From Desmodus rotundus (taxonomy: Eukaryota; Chordata; Mammalia; Chiroptera; Phyllostomidae): DNA of 64,000 nucleotides. Below are positions 49,201-59,883 of this stretch, one piece after another (within the stretch, counting starts at the first letter, position 1; every line of letters begins with the position of its first letter). The stretch spans positions 14,971,082-15,035,081 of the forward strand of contig NC_071397.1 of assembly GCF_022682495.2 (NCBI RefSeq), given 5' to 3'. The translations under genes and the position numbers were made by a program. A model generated the notes under the pieces. It made no database searches. It was given only the letters and a program-made list of their open reading frames with translations, and had not been told where the DNA came from.

Positions 49201-49728
49201 ACTAAATTATATTTATATTTTAAATTTATAATATATTTATATTTATAATATATTTAAGTGTATAATATGTTTATCATATATTTATATAAATATATTTAAA
49301 TGTATATATAAGTATATTACATATTTAAATTTATATATATTTTCGATTTAAATATAATATATTTAAAAGCATATTAAATATAGCTTCCATCATGCAATCC
49401 ATAGTAAAATTATTAATGAGAAATTTTACCTCCCTTTTTAAACTAAGTCTTTAAAGTCTGCTATGCATTATATTTACGCATATCTCAATTCTGACTATCC
49501 ATATGTCTGTGTTCAATACCTTCCTGTGCTTAGGTACTACCATACTTTGTGATATACTAGATACTCTAGCTCTTTTTACTTTTGAAAATTGATCTAGTAT
49601 CCTGCTGTCCTTCAAGGTTGCTTGAATTGTTCTGAAAATATTTTCAATGTCGATCATACCCGTCCATTTGCAGGGAAGAATGGAAGCAACACAGCAGCCA
49701 GAACCAGCAACTCGGGGAATAACACCAT
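38167..49728 (-). CDS. CRISP3: CRISP3-like cysteine-rich secretory protein (7 coding exons, complete)
   Basis: Coding exons in transcript order are 49660-49728, 46403-46531, 44813-44900, 42980-43128, 42469-42563, 40301-40389 and 38167-38294. They sum to 747 bp, 248 aa plus TAA. Introns are GT-AG and phases match CRISP2 exon by exon. It has a 23-residue signal peptide, a CAP domain (DKHNDLR near 49, GHYTQ at 141-145), all 16 cysteines and a C-terminus [15 protein letters not shown] and SCKYED-YSNCK favour CRISP3 over CRISP2, and position right of CRISP2 agrees. Differences from CRISP2: exon 2 is four codons longer, exon 4 one codon longer and exon 5 one codon shorter. An N-F-T sequon at N126 is specific to this copy. 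Known family role: secreted protein of exocrine glands, seminal plasma and neutrophil granules. Orthology among CRISP1/3 copies is unstable across mammals, so the symbol is less certain than the family. Confidence 0.87.
38935..39370 (+). mobile_element. L2 LINE fragment in CRISP3-like intron 6
   Basis: Aligns with the L2 fragment in CRISP2 intron 6 (17330-17770), including shared flanks such as TCATCAATATTCTGAATTAT downstream. Confidence 0.5.
40301..40389 (-). CDS. CRISP3: CRISP3-like coding exon 6 (hinge)
   Basis: 89 bp, acceptor AAATTTCAG, donor TGCA|GTAAGT. It encodes [17 protein letters not shown] and then [12 protein letters not shown]. Both splice sites and flanking intron bases are nearly the same as in CRISP2 exon 6. 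Confidence 0.92.
40750..40954 (-). mobile_element. hAT-like nonautonomous element in CRISP3-like intron 5
   Basis: On the minus strand it starts CAGGGGTATCCAATCTTTTG and contains GTGTCACTGGGCCACACGGG, AAGAAGAAGAGTTGTCTTGG and GGGCTGCATTCATAGCC, ending near TTTGCACATTCCTG. This resembles mammalian hAT MITEs with a 'gone-through GGGCCAC' theme. A clean 8-bp target duplication was not found. The paralogous CRISP2 intron (about 19265-19310) lacks it. Confidence 0.6.
42469..42563 (-). CDS. CRISP3: CRISP3-like coding exon 5
   Basis: 95 bp, one codon shorter than CRISP2 exon 5 in the NER-LAYNY segment, reading frame kept. Acceptor GCATGTAG has a poor pyrimidine tract; donor TGC|GTAAGT is strong. 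It encodes [18 protein letters not shown] and YVCQYCSA. Confidence 0.9.
42980..43128 (-). CDS. CRISP3: CRISP3-like coding exon 4 (CAP core)
   Basis: 149 bp, one codon longer than CRISP2 exon 4. Acceptor CTTCTTAG, donor CAG|GTAAGG. It encodes [10 protein letters not shown] through GHYTQ and includes the N-F-T sequon at N126. A GATA tetranucleotide array begins about 115 bp upstream of the acceptor. Confidence 0.91.
43190..43320. repeat. (ATAC)n and (GATA)n microsatellites in CRISP3-like intron 3
   Basis: About five ATAC units at 43196-43215 and about ten GATA units at 43244-43286. They lie 70-160 bp upstream of the exon 4 acceptor and are absent from the CRISP2 intron. Confidence 0.95.
44813..44900 (-). 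CDS. CRISP3: CRISP3-like coding exon 3
   Basis: 88 bp, acceptor CTTTTTAG, donor GTCG|GTATGT. It encodes [17 protein letters not shown] and on to SRTV. Length and phases equal CRISP2 exon 3, and NAQ.WAN.C is the conserved core. Confidence 0.9.
46403..46531 (-). CDS. CRISP3: CRISP3-like coding exon 2
   Basis: 129 bp, acceptor TTCCTTTAG, donor ATG|GTAAGA. It begins [20 protein letters not shown], four codons longer than the CRISP2 equivalent, then returns to the conserved [10 protein letters not shown] and [10 protein letters not shown]. The mature N-terminus is the most diverged part relative to CRISP2. Confidence 0.88.
46637..46885 (+). mobile_element. Bat SINE in CRISP3-like intron 1
   Basis: AGCCCTGGCTGGTGTGCCTT head, TTGGTTGGGAGTTGTCCC, GGTTCAATTCC B box, CTCTCCCTCTCC tail, then TCAAAAGGCATGATCTCAGG and an A-rich end. 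Confidence 0.92.
47190..49650. other. CRISP3-like intron 1, mostly without counterpart in CRISP2
   Basis: CRISP2 intron 1 is 1.15 kb and this one is 3.1 kb. The region near 47200-47580 aligns with CRISP2 26450-26830, but about 47700-49430 has no visible counterpart. 49200-49380 is AT-only low complexity. 48655-48800 is a GC-rich pocket described separately. Confidence 0.45.
48655..48800 (-). promoter_or_regulatory. GC-rich pocket with GC boxes and a donor-like site
   Basis: Two GC boxes (GGGGCGGG near 48711-48718 and CCGCCC near 48733-48738) lie close to a minus-strand CAG|GTAAG (complement of about 48681-48688). This could be an alternative first exon of the CRISP3-like gene within intron 1. 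No transcript evidence is available here. Confidence 0.25.
49660..49728 (-). CDS. CRISP3: CRISP3-like coding exon 1 (signal peptide)
   Basis: ATG at 49728-49726 encodes [18 protein letters not shown] and then PANGR, a typical cleavable signal peptide. The likely acceptor TTTTCCCAG lies two bases before the ATG. The donor CGG|GTATGA is weak compared with the other introns of this gene. Confidence 0.85.
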
Positions 49729-50799
49729 TGCTGGGAAAACAGAACAAAGACCTGCATTGGTATTTTAGTACTAAACTTCTGAAGAACACATGAGGGAAAA
49801 AAAGGAACCACGTAACATCAGTTGTCCCAAATTCATTAGTAACATAACAGGAGCGGATTTGTCACAGGGTGTCACTGGGATTCTAGTGGATTCAGCCCCA
49901 CAAGCAAGCTTTTGTAATGGGGATGATAAAGAACAAACGGATGTACTTGACTGAGCTCTTGAAGTTGTCCTCTGTACATATTGAAGGTACACCACCCAGT
50001 TCCACCTTATTTCCACAGTTTTGTCTACGCAAAATTTTATGTCTACTTTTTCACATTCTAGAAATGGTTTCTTCACGTTGTGCGTTTAGGAGTAAAAATA
50101 GCTCTCAACTGTTTTGATTACGGGGATACTGCTACACTAGTCCTTGCTGGCTTCCTTAATGCTGCTTATCTTTATAAATATCCCCTCATTAACATCTCTT
50201 CAACTTACCAGTTAGCGTGGGCCTTTTCTTCTGCCTCATATACTAGCCACTCCCAGAACCCTAGGTAAATTCACTAAGAAGAAGAGATTTAAGGAAACAA
50301 AAAACAAAAATCTTTCAACCACTCTCTATAGCTCTGTCCGTGCATCATTCATTTCCACTGCAAACATTTTTTTTAATTACATTACTTTAAATTCCAAAAA
50401 TGATACTACTCTCCTTTTGGATCTAAAACCAGAAAACCACTTTTAAGAGTTTACCAACACAATCTGTATGAATATCCTTCATATGCTCACAATTTTTGCT
50501 TCACCTAGTCAACGTTTTAGAATCCTGAGGAAATCGCATATACTAGGAAAACTTCAGCCATAAATTTTTTAGTACATTCATATTTATAAGTGTAAAACAA
50601 TTAATTACATGTTCACTAACAGGGAGATAAGATGTCTAAATAAATTAGAGTACATCCTCTTATTAGCATATATTAGACATAAAGTTATGTTTATGATGGT
50701 TTTGTAAGAAAGAAATGCTTATGCTTCAATATTAAGTAAAAACAAACTAACAAACCACCAAATAGTATCCTTAGTCTCTTGTTATAAATAAAAGTTCGT

Positions 50800-51135
50800 G
50801 CCCTCCCAAAATCGATATGTTGAAGTTCTAACGTGCTGTGAGGCTATTTGTATTTTAGCCCTTAAAAGATACTTAAGGTTAAATGAGCATGTAAAGATGA
50901 GCCCTGATCTGATAGGACCTGAGACACCAGGGAGTGCATTTTCACCTGTGCTGTCTCTCTCTCTCTCCCTCTCTCCCTCCCCCCTCCCCACACACAGAGA
51001 AGAGAAATCTCAGTGGAAACACCATTCTGGTTACTTGGTCTCAAACTTCTACCCTCTAGACCTGTGAGAAAATAAATATTTGTTGTTCAAGTCACCCATT
51101 CTGCAATAATTTCTCATGGCAGCCCAGGCAGACTC
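50800..51135 (+). mobile_element. LTR-like or old interspersed repeat with CT tract
   Basis: The order ATATGTTGAAGTTCTAAC, GACCTGTGAGAAAATAAATA, TTTGTTGTTCAAGTCACCCA, CATGGCAGCCCAGGCAGACT matches a widespread mammalian repeat that I believe to be a MaLR-type LTR. A CT tract (50951-50985) sits inside. Class uncertain. Confidence 0.45.
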
Positions 51136-51662
51136 TTATTCATTCTCATATTTAACATCTGAGGGCTATGTTCCTTTTCAAGAGTGTTACAAGGTCCATC
51201 ACATGGAGCAATTTGAAATCTTCTGGAGAAACAGGTCTTCATTCCAGTGTGCCTGTGTGAGCAAGGCACAGAGATTTTAGGCTACCTCTGACTACCACCC
51301 AGCATCCATGTCTCAAGGCAGCTGTGCTCCCCTTATGGGGATATGACAGAACCTCTATGGCATAGGGATTTGGGGCCAATTTTAAGATAAGGTAACAGAA
51401 AAAAAATATTCCATAGGGGTATTGATGATGTAGATGAGTAGGGAGATCTGGAAATAAGTACCTTACAGTTCTTCTGAAGGGCAGTAACAGAATAGGACCT
51501 CATCCCCTTCTCCCAGAAAACTAATGCTCAGACAAAAGGCCAGGCAAAGAACAAGCAAGATTAAACAGAAATACAAGAGAATGAGTTTATGTTCATGTGA
51601 TAAGACATTCTTTTTTTTTATTTCCTATAATGTCTACATTACAGTAATTACAAAAAGGAAAG

Positions 51663-51905
51663 ATTTTTAAAAAATTTTTATTGTTATTCAATTACATTTG
51701 TTTGCCTTTTCTCCCCATCCCTCCACCCGACCCCAGCTGAACCCACCTCCATTTCCTACCTCCACCCTCCCCCTTGCTTTTGTCCATGTGTCCTTTATAG
51801 TAGTTCCTGTAATCCCCTCTCCTCACTGTCCCCTCCCCACTCCCCCCTGCCTATTGTTAGATTGTTCTTAACTTCAGTGACTCTGGTTATATTTTGTTCC
51901 CTTTT
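51663..51905 (-). mobile_element. Short L1 3' end, antisense
   Basis: TTTTTATTGTTATTCAATTA, CTTTTCTCCCCATCCCTCCA and GTCCATGTGTCCTTTATAGT match the L1 at 63431-64000. It is truncated after about 240 bp at TATATTTTGTTCC. Confidence 0.85.
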
Positions 51906-52989
51906 TCTTCTGTTGAGAAAGATCTTTATTCCAAAGCAATTGTTAACTTTTGGAAGAGTGCCTCTGACTTTGTCAATCCGATGATCTCAGGTACTTCATG
52001 GCAGCCTGGTGTAGCTAACAGGTTGGGCATCATGATGCCCAAGCAAGAGAAAAGCAGAGCCCTAGAGGTGTTAAGTGACCTCCTGGCAGCCTCGTTGCTA
52101 GTTGGTGTGTAGCCGAGACAGAACCCAAGATTTCTTTAACCTCAATATTCATTTCCCACTAAACTGTAGTATACTTTTGGTGGGCATGAGGTTTCAAATA
52201 ATGAATATTTTGCCTTGAAAAAAATAGTCATATATCACTGCAAATCTTTTGGCAGCTGATAAATAGCTGGCAGATTGCTCAACACGTTTGAGAAAATTAG
52301 AAAAAATTGAACAAAATACTAACAATTAAGTCAAATCTTGACCTTCAACTATAAGATAAAATTCCTAAGACTTTGAGAGCTCAAATAATATTTTCTTAGG
52401 ATGTTTATTTTGAATTGAAAACATAACCCATTATGATAATTTTTATTCATGTTACTTTGTTGAACTAATGAAAGACTTTGTTGGCATGTTAATAAAGTGA
52501 TTATGCCCATTGAATTAACTAGAAAGGGAAGGGAAAGTGTTGAAACAGAAATCACAAAATTGATAACATATTCCTATATAGGTGTTTCTATAATATTTTT
52601 ATATTATATAGGTGCTTCTCTAATATTTTTTAAATTTAAGCTCTTCTATACAATTAAAATTTCATTCATGACAATAGGAAAAGTTTGATTTGTATGTATA
52701 TTGTAGCTTTTAGGTGGAACAGAGGAAGAGGTGAAGAAAAATGAAAATTTGAAGAGAAAAGAAGGAAAACATGGAAAGAACAATGAACTTACTTCTGTAT
52801 AACAAACATAAATTGAATGTCAAAAAGAGCCATTTTATTTCCCAGAGATGCCTGGCTCCCTATTAAGCAAACCCGAACTTTGGCACCTGTATCGTGATCA
52901 AGAGAAGAAAGCAAGTGTTAGGAAGCCTGAGTTGTTGTTATTTTGTCATTGGGGCGCTTTTACCTGGCTCATCTTTAAGCATATGAAGC

Positions 52990-53150
52990 TGACAATTTTC
53001 ATTCATCAAATAAAATACAGAGACATAGAGTCACCTCATAGGGTTGTTGTGAGGTTTAAAGATACAGATAATATTAAAGAATTTTGAAAGCATTAAAAAA
53101 TCACCATGCACATACAAGCCCTAACATTAACATTACTATTTTTATTATCA
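52990..53150 (+). mobile_element. MIR-like SINE fragment
   Basis: TCACCTCATAGGGTTGTTGT and GAGGTTTAAAGATACAGATA followed by an ATTATTTTTATTATCAT-like end, the typical MIR 3' half. Confidence 0.6.
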
Positions 53151-53759
53151 TTTGGGATGCTTGCTCCTTTAGCTGGGAGTGTTGTCAGTATAAAACTCAG
53201 GGACTGCATCTGGTGAAGACATGTCATGCTCTCTTCCCAGGGTGCCCTCATCCTCTGTCTGTCAGATATGGGGTGTAAAGGCCTCACCTCTTCACTCCGA
53301 CCACAGACAATGCTGAAACATCATCTCAGCTTAAGAACCACTCTGAAGTAGTTGATTGGCTGAAACCTACAATGAGACTCCAACACAGCTTGATTTCTTA
53401 CCTTTGTCCAATCTTGCTTCCTTCCACTCCCCTCCTAGGGAATTAATCCCAAGTACATTCCTTAATAAACTTCTTGTGTCTCATATTTCTGAACATTACC
53501 TGGGGAACCCTACCTGTGACATCACTCATTAGGTAATCTTCACTCCCTTACTTTAATCAGGATAGGTTCCCTATATATACTTCCATTATCCTTTCCTCTG
53601 AACATATGCCCTTTATACCTTTGATCATGCTAATCCTCAAACCTGGATTCTAGCCACTTCCTTCAGGAACATTTCAAAGTCTCTCTCTACAGCGAAATTC
53701 ACAGGCTCACTCCAAACACACAGATGTTACCCCTGGATAGGAGCGTTTAAAGCCCACCC

Positions 53760-53950
53760 AGCCCTGACTGGTGTGGCTCAGATGGTTGGATGTCACCCCA
53801 CAAAGCGAAAAGTCACTGGTTCAATTCCCTGTCTGGGCACATTCCTGGGTTGCTGCTATGAGAAGCAACTGATCCATGTTTCTCTCCCTCTCTTTACCCC
53901 TCCCTCCCCCCTCTCTAAAAATAAATTAAATTCTTAAAAAAAAAAAATAA
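53760..53950 (+). mobile_element. Bat SINE, sense
   Basis: AGCCCTGACTGGTGTGGCTC head, GGTTCAATTCCCTGTCTGGG B box region, CTCTCCCTCTC tail and an A-rich end (A12 near 53937). Confidence 0.92.
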
Positions 53951-53954
53951 AGCC

Positions 53955-56585
53955 CAGCCAGTAAACTTCTTCTGATTATGTGGAGGATCTAATTTCTCTC
54001 AACTCCTTCATGTACATTAGATGTTTTCCCATAGCTAGACTGTGTGTTTAGAAAAGGCAGAATACCATCATCACTTTCTTTTAAATGCCTTTTAGCTAGA
54101 CAGTGCTTGCTCAGTGGTGGGAGCTGCAGAAGCTTTCAAAGTCTCCAGAGGACTCTGTTAGGCTGATGTCCTTGTGCATGCCCGTCTCTCTGGCTATGGC
54201 CACAAGCGGGCTTCCTGAGGAATTTGAGAGCAACAGAGGAAAACAGATTCTACTTTTTTTTTTTTCAAGTTAATGACATCAGATATTGTTCTTTCTGTAA
54301 CAGACATTCATCATATTTTACACACTATGTCTGGGAGAGTGTGCTAGATACTGCTGAACGTGATCAACTAAACAAGATATGGTTCCTGTGCATCCTCAGA
54401 GCCTTAGCACCCCATTAAGGGAGCCCATCATTCAACTACCTAGAGTGGGAAGTAGTTGGCCTTTCCCATGTGTGCAAAAGTGGAGGCTAAAGGTTTTTTT
54501 TTTTTTTCTTTTGCTCTGATCAATAGTGATGCTTTTGAAAAAGGATGGGGGAAGATCTACATAACACAGGTCTCAGGAAGTATTACAGGTGAGGTAAATA
54601 CTATTAAGATCTAGCACCAGCTGGAAGACCAAGGCATTTAGCTCCAACAACCTCTTTTGCCAAGTACTGATGTGGACACTGGCCTGCAGCGTCTGCAGCA
54701 TTATGGCTCAGAGGTGATGAGTCCTGTGGATGAAATGGGATGGCATGGCCACTCTCAAGGGGAGAGTGCCCTGACCCTCGCCTTGACAGGCTTTTATTGC
54801 TTTTCTGGGAACATTACATTGAGGATGGTCCTTATTTACTATGCACAGGTTCACTTTAAGTGCTTACCTTTTACAGAAAACAAAGGAGAGGATGTTGCTA
54901 ATTACATCAAAAAAGAAGGATATTTGCAGATGTAATGGGAAAAGTGGTTGAACTGGTTACACTTGTCCTTGGGAGGTTTAGCATAGATTTTAGGAAGTCA
55001 CTTTAAAGATATGCACTAAACCTTTGCTGTGTCAATTCAGGGTGAGGGAGATTTAGCAAAAAGCAAGTCTCAAAGAGGCCTAGGTACAATGCAGGCTGAC
55101 TCCCCTGGGAGAACCCATCCATGGGCTTGAGTCCTGTGTGTTGGACCTCACTTTCCACTGGCCTTTCTGAGTGGGAGCAGGGCCCACACCACGCAGAACG
55201 GTCTCCTACAAGGTACTGATAGAATACTGTTTATTTTACTTTCATTGAGTCCAGTCCCACAGAAAGCATTAGAAAACATTAGGTTACTAACTGCTTCTTC
55301 CTGTCATCTGCTTGCATGTAGACAATTTCCAAATGTGTGTAGTTACACATTTCCTCTGCTTATTACTTAGGGACCAACTTTAGATTCTTTTAAAATCATT
55401 TCCCTTAAAAGACTTATTTTGCCACATGCTGGTCACCAAGTCTCTCCTTTTCTATAGTTTTCCACTCTGCCATTTGGAATTTTCCTTTTTCAAAGAGATT
55501 TGTAATTCCTCTTAACTATGATTAGAGAGAAGCCAGATCCAAAGATTTTGAAGATGTAGAGTTCCAAGTGTCAATGCTTTATTACTACCCAATTACAGAC
55601 AGCAGAATGCAATGCAAGCTGTGTCTTTTTGAAGCATAAACATAAATGATACAATTAAACTGTAATATACTATTCCTTTGTCACACTGATGATAGGACCA
55701 CCACAATATTTGAAACACTCACATGAAAAAGAAAATAATGACCTATCATTGCTTATTAACTGATTAAAAACTATGTGTTTACAAATGTTATGCCAGCACA
55801 ACTTGCCTTAATAGTCCATTTTGTGTGTATAAGGAAATTGAAATGAGAAACTAGGGAAAGTTTGCTTAGTTCTTAAGAAGAGAATTCACAAAATGGTCCA
55901 TTTAAAAAGTAAGCTTTTGGCCTTCAATTGCAGTCAGGATGTCAACACAGGCAGGCTTCTGGTTATCACCCCAACATGAACTCCGAAGGGATGAGAGAAA
56001 CAAAAGGGAAACCTAGCTTCCAAGAAAGAATCAAAAAGACAGCGAGAAAAGCAGGGGAGACTTAAGTCTCTCAGGACCTCTAATATGCATGTATGGGGAG
56101 ATATTTGTGTGTTTTGAGTATGAAGTGGGAGAAGGTGTTGCATCCTGGGACAGTGACTGATCTGACCATGTAGTTTCAGTAACGATCTTGCTGTTACCTT
56201 GTAACAGTCACTGTTTCCCCCTGATTGTGAAATTCTCTGCAGGACAGCATCATGGAAGCACAAAACCTCCAGCAAGTGTCAAGAACTAATGAAAATAATA
56301 ACGTGTGGACTATCCTACGTTGCTACCGCCTAGGGTCACGTGAGTATAAAATCGTGTGACTACTTCCTCCCATGCCTGTTTTTCCTCAAAGAGTAACCTG
56401 AGGAGTGGCGGTGAATGGAAATGATTCTGACACTGGTTCGCCAAACAGATGAGGATAATGGTACATAATATATAGGCTCATTTCACAAAGGACATGCAAC
56501 ATTCCTCACAAAATATCAACTCACCAATTTCAAAAATACATTTAAAATATTGTGATCAACTAAAGTTTGTATCAGGACTAGGAGA
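53955..56585. other. Unassigned sequence within the CRISP3-side block
   Basis: A 92-codon open frame at 54657-54935 (+) has no family resemblance I can name. A TATA-like TATAAAA (56343-56349) next to an E-box CACGTG (56337-56342) is noted under findings. No gene is supported. Confidence 0.3.
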
Positions 56586-56589
56586 TTAT

Positions 56590-57890
56590 TTCAAAATGAA
56601 AAAGTTCATTGGTCTAATCACAGGAATTGACTAAAAAATCCTGTGGCAAAAATATTTTACTAAATTCAATCCCTAGTTATTGCTAAAAAAAGAACACAGG
56701 GAAATAGAGGAGGTCATTAATTTGGTAATGGCATTATATTAAATATCTACAACAAATGTTGTAGTTACTCGAGAACCTGGGTGCATTGCTTTTAATATTG
56801 GGAACAAGGAAAAAATGTTTGATGTCACTGCCATTGTTCAACATCAAAGGGGAGAGTTTCTGATCAAAGCCATAACAAAGAAAAAATATATTCATTGGTC
56901 TTGTAAGGGCAGAGATAATATTTTATTATTTTCAAGTGATATGGTCATCTATCTAGAGAATACATCATAATCAGAGAGTTTGCCAGATGCAATCAACCTA
57001 CAAAAAATACTGTAACCATATACCAGCCACACTCAGCTAGAAAATAAGATTTCAAGAAAGATCTTATTTCTTGAAAAAGAAGTAACAAAAACTGTAAAGC
57101 ATCTATGATATAACTGAGAATAAAGAAATCCTTTCTGGAGAAAACTTTAAACCCCTAGTAAAAGCACTAAAAGGTCTGCACAAACTCCCCTGGCCAGTGT
57201 AGCTCACTTGGTTGGAGCACTGTCCCATACCCTAAGGGCTGCAGGTACGATACCCAGTCAGGGAGCATGCCTGGGTTGCAAGTTCAATCCCTGGGATGGG
57301 CGGGTACGATCCCAGGTCCTGTATGATCCTGGTTCCAGGAGCAAACGGGAGATGATGGATTGATGTTTCTCTCTCTCCCTTCCCTCTCTCTACAAGCAAT
57401 GAAAAGATGTCTTTGGGTGAGGAAAACAATTAAAAAATGAAAAAAATATTTTCATAAATTGAGATATTTCCATGCTCTTAAATTGTATGTGTTAACAAAG
57501 ATGTCAATTTGAATGAAACTAATATGACATTCCTTAAAATTCTAATAAAACTCTGATCAGCATATGAATAATTAAGCAAACATTTATAATCAGAACTAAT
57601 TGGGTATCTTTTTATATTTAGTTATTGAGATAGACTTTAAACTTACATTGACAAAAATTTGATATTATTGTAGGAACAGACAAGTGGACTAAGGGAGGTG
57701 AATAGAAATTGAAGACACAGACCGAAAAGGTATAAAAATTCATTTAAGAGGAAGAGCAGGTTATCTTGCATATAGTGTTAGAAAAATCAGCGCACTATAT
57801 GGAGAAAAATAAAATCAGATCCTTCCTAAGCATCACCTATAAAGGTGAATGTAGAGGGATTACATTTCTAAATAGATAAAAGTTTACATA
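56590..57890 (+). mobile_element. Old L1 ORF2/3' fragment, sense, split by a SINE
   Basis: Phrases such as AAATACTGTAACCATATA, AATTCTAATAAAACTCTGAT and GGAACAGACAAGTGGACTAA follow degraded L1 ORF2. The SINE at 57187-57440 interrupts it. Confidence 0.5.
57187..57440 (+). mobile_element. Bat SINE, sense, with duplicated middle segment
   Basis: CCCCTGGCCAGTGTAGCTCA head, TTGGTTGGAGCACTGTCCC, then three B-box-like GTACGATACCC/GTTCAATCCC/GTACGATCCC segments, a CT tail, and GTCTTTGGGTGAGGA at the end. Confidence 0.9.
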
Positions 57891-59640
57891 CAACTTTCAG
57901 GGCCAGCTGCTTTGCCCTAAGGGAGTCACAGGTAACAAGGGCATTCTGTTTGGGCTCATTTAAAACTCAACAATCTAGGCATTAGATGCTGTACTCAGTA
58001 CCCCAGTTTAAGATAGGCAGTACCTGGATCAGAGATTTAATAATTCAATGCCATAAACTTGCAAGCAGAAGGACTGGGGGATAAACACAGACAGTTTGAC
58101 CTCATAGCCCTCTTAGCTGGCAGAGGGGGATGGAAATGGTTTAAACAACACAGACCAGGTAGCAGGCCATTGAAAGCATTAACGTATGTGTGTGTGATGT
58201 GTGCATTGCGGGTATAGACACGCTTGTATACAACTCGCAGTACAGGAAAGTATCTGAAGCAGCATTTTCAAACTCTGGGGGTAATATTTAACCTTCATTC
58301 TGATCACTTTCTTTCATTTCACCATTTCTCTGTTGAATAGAAAGCAGCCCAGAACTATACGCAGTTAACAAAATTTCTAGATTTTATTGTGTAGAAAATC
58401 TGTAAACATTTCTAAGTGATGATAACTACCTTGACAGTTCCTGAGAAGCAGTGTCTACTTTCCTTTTCAAGGATGAATTATCTCTCCTTTGCTTGAACTT
58501 ACTAAACATCACTGGAATCCTTAGCAGCATGGGATTTATGTACTACTTGAGAGTTCTGACACTCTTCCTCCTGATTTACTTCATCAAATCTGAGCTCAGT
58601 TCAAGGGCCCCGACTGACCTCACAACACATCATCAGAAGTAACTCTGGGCTTGAGACATGTCACCAAGTGAATTTCCTTTGATTCTCCTCCAGAGAGTTT
58701 CTCATCCAGGCAGACGTTGGTTTTGGTTTTAACCAGCGAAAGAGGCAACTCCAGAACTTCTCTGGCAACAGAGTAAGTCATCCCTAAGCTCCCTGCCTAG
58801 CATTCAGCTACAGAGGGAACAAGCATTAATAAAATATTTTGAAAGTAAAATCTTTTCTCTATGAAGTAAATAACTCCTTACAGATTGTCCTTAGGTAGTT
58901 CTGTGGTCTTTTAGCATCTGTTTATCCAGAATCACTTATTGTTAGGAAAAGCTCTATCTGGAAATTGCTTCCTGATACAAAATATATAAAACAGATACTA
59001 TCTTTAAATTATTTATACAAATTTAGCTGCCTAAGTAGATTGACCTTTTATTGGAACACTTCTAAAGGTCTCTTTCTTTTTTTTTAGTTTGAGTACATTT
59101 CATGAGGGAAATTGTATCTCATACTGATAATCTTTAATAGAGTATTTTTTATCTCAAGGTCATACTATACTTTGGTTTTGATGGATTTAAAACTATTAAC
59201 AATAGCTTCCCATCCTTATTTTAATAATGTCTATATTAACACAAATTCATATATGTGGATATTAGTAAAGTTATTAATATTTGGAAGTATGCACACATAT
59301 CTAACCATATTTTTAAATTTTTCTATTAAAGGAAGTTTTACTATAATTGTTTCTAAAAGTCATAGACATGGGAATGAGTTATATTGCTTATTTTTAGAAT
59401 TAAACGTAAAAAATTCAGTTAGATGTTAACTTTGATTAGGTGCTTTTGGGATATCAAAGCTTTATGTTACTTTCTTAGATGAAAAAGAAGATAATCACAA
59501 ATTCATTATTCTCAAAAACAGTTATCAACAGAGTTTTGAAAATCATAGATTAATTTACTATCTATCATTTTACCAATGGGAAGGCATAAATATATTGGCA
59601 TAATACAATATTCACCTCAAAATAAAGAAATATCACTTAC

Positions 59641-59700
59641 TGTTGGTTCTCAGAGCAAGGAAACGTATTGGCTTTACCTGCAGGAGGAAGGAAAGTGGAA
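59641..59700 (-). promoter_or_regulatory. Candidate 5' noncoding exon and promoter of the CRISP3-like gene
   Basis: On the minus strand a segment ending CTGAGAACCAACA is followed by a perfect donor GTAAGT (complement of 59635-59640). A TATA-like AATATATTTGG lies about 30 bp upstream (complement of about 59721-59731). The segment aligns with 27827-27885 upstream of CRISP2. If used, the first intron would be about 9.9 kb. The 5' limit given is an estimate. Confidence 0.4.
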
Positions 59701-59883
59701 AGAGAAGGTTAGAGAGGTATCCAAATATATTGCACCTGTTTCCTGTCTTTAGCAAATACTGTGTGTGCAAGTAAATCTAAGTCAACAGGTCTGAAACAGG
59801 ATTTGTCACAGCAATAGTCTCAAATGTCATTGCTGGTTGTCTAACTGAAGTTTTGGCAGCATCTTGTGATTCTCAAACATTTA

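Larger units (their letters stand above)
49985..59315. other. Block absent from the CRISP2 side of the duplication
   Basis: Paralogous alignment of the upstream regions is continuous at CRISP2 around 27535-27560 but in the CRISP3-like gene it stops near 49985 (GAGCTCTTGAAG) and resumes near 59318 (TCTATTAAAGG, AAAAGTCATAGACATGGG). The block holds an LTR-like piece, L1s, SINEs and unidentified sequence with no supported gene. Confidence 0.6.

Noticed and set aside
16656..49728. Possibility that either CRISP copy is a pseudogene
   Set aside because: Both have complete frames, all 16 cysteines, signal peptides and GT-AG sites at every intron.
54657..54935. 92-codon plus-strand frame
   Set aside because: I could not match it to any family, and no splice sites, promoter or paralogue support it. 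Kept only as unassigned sequence.
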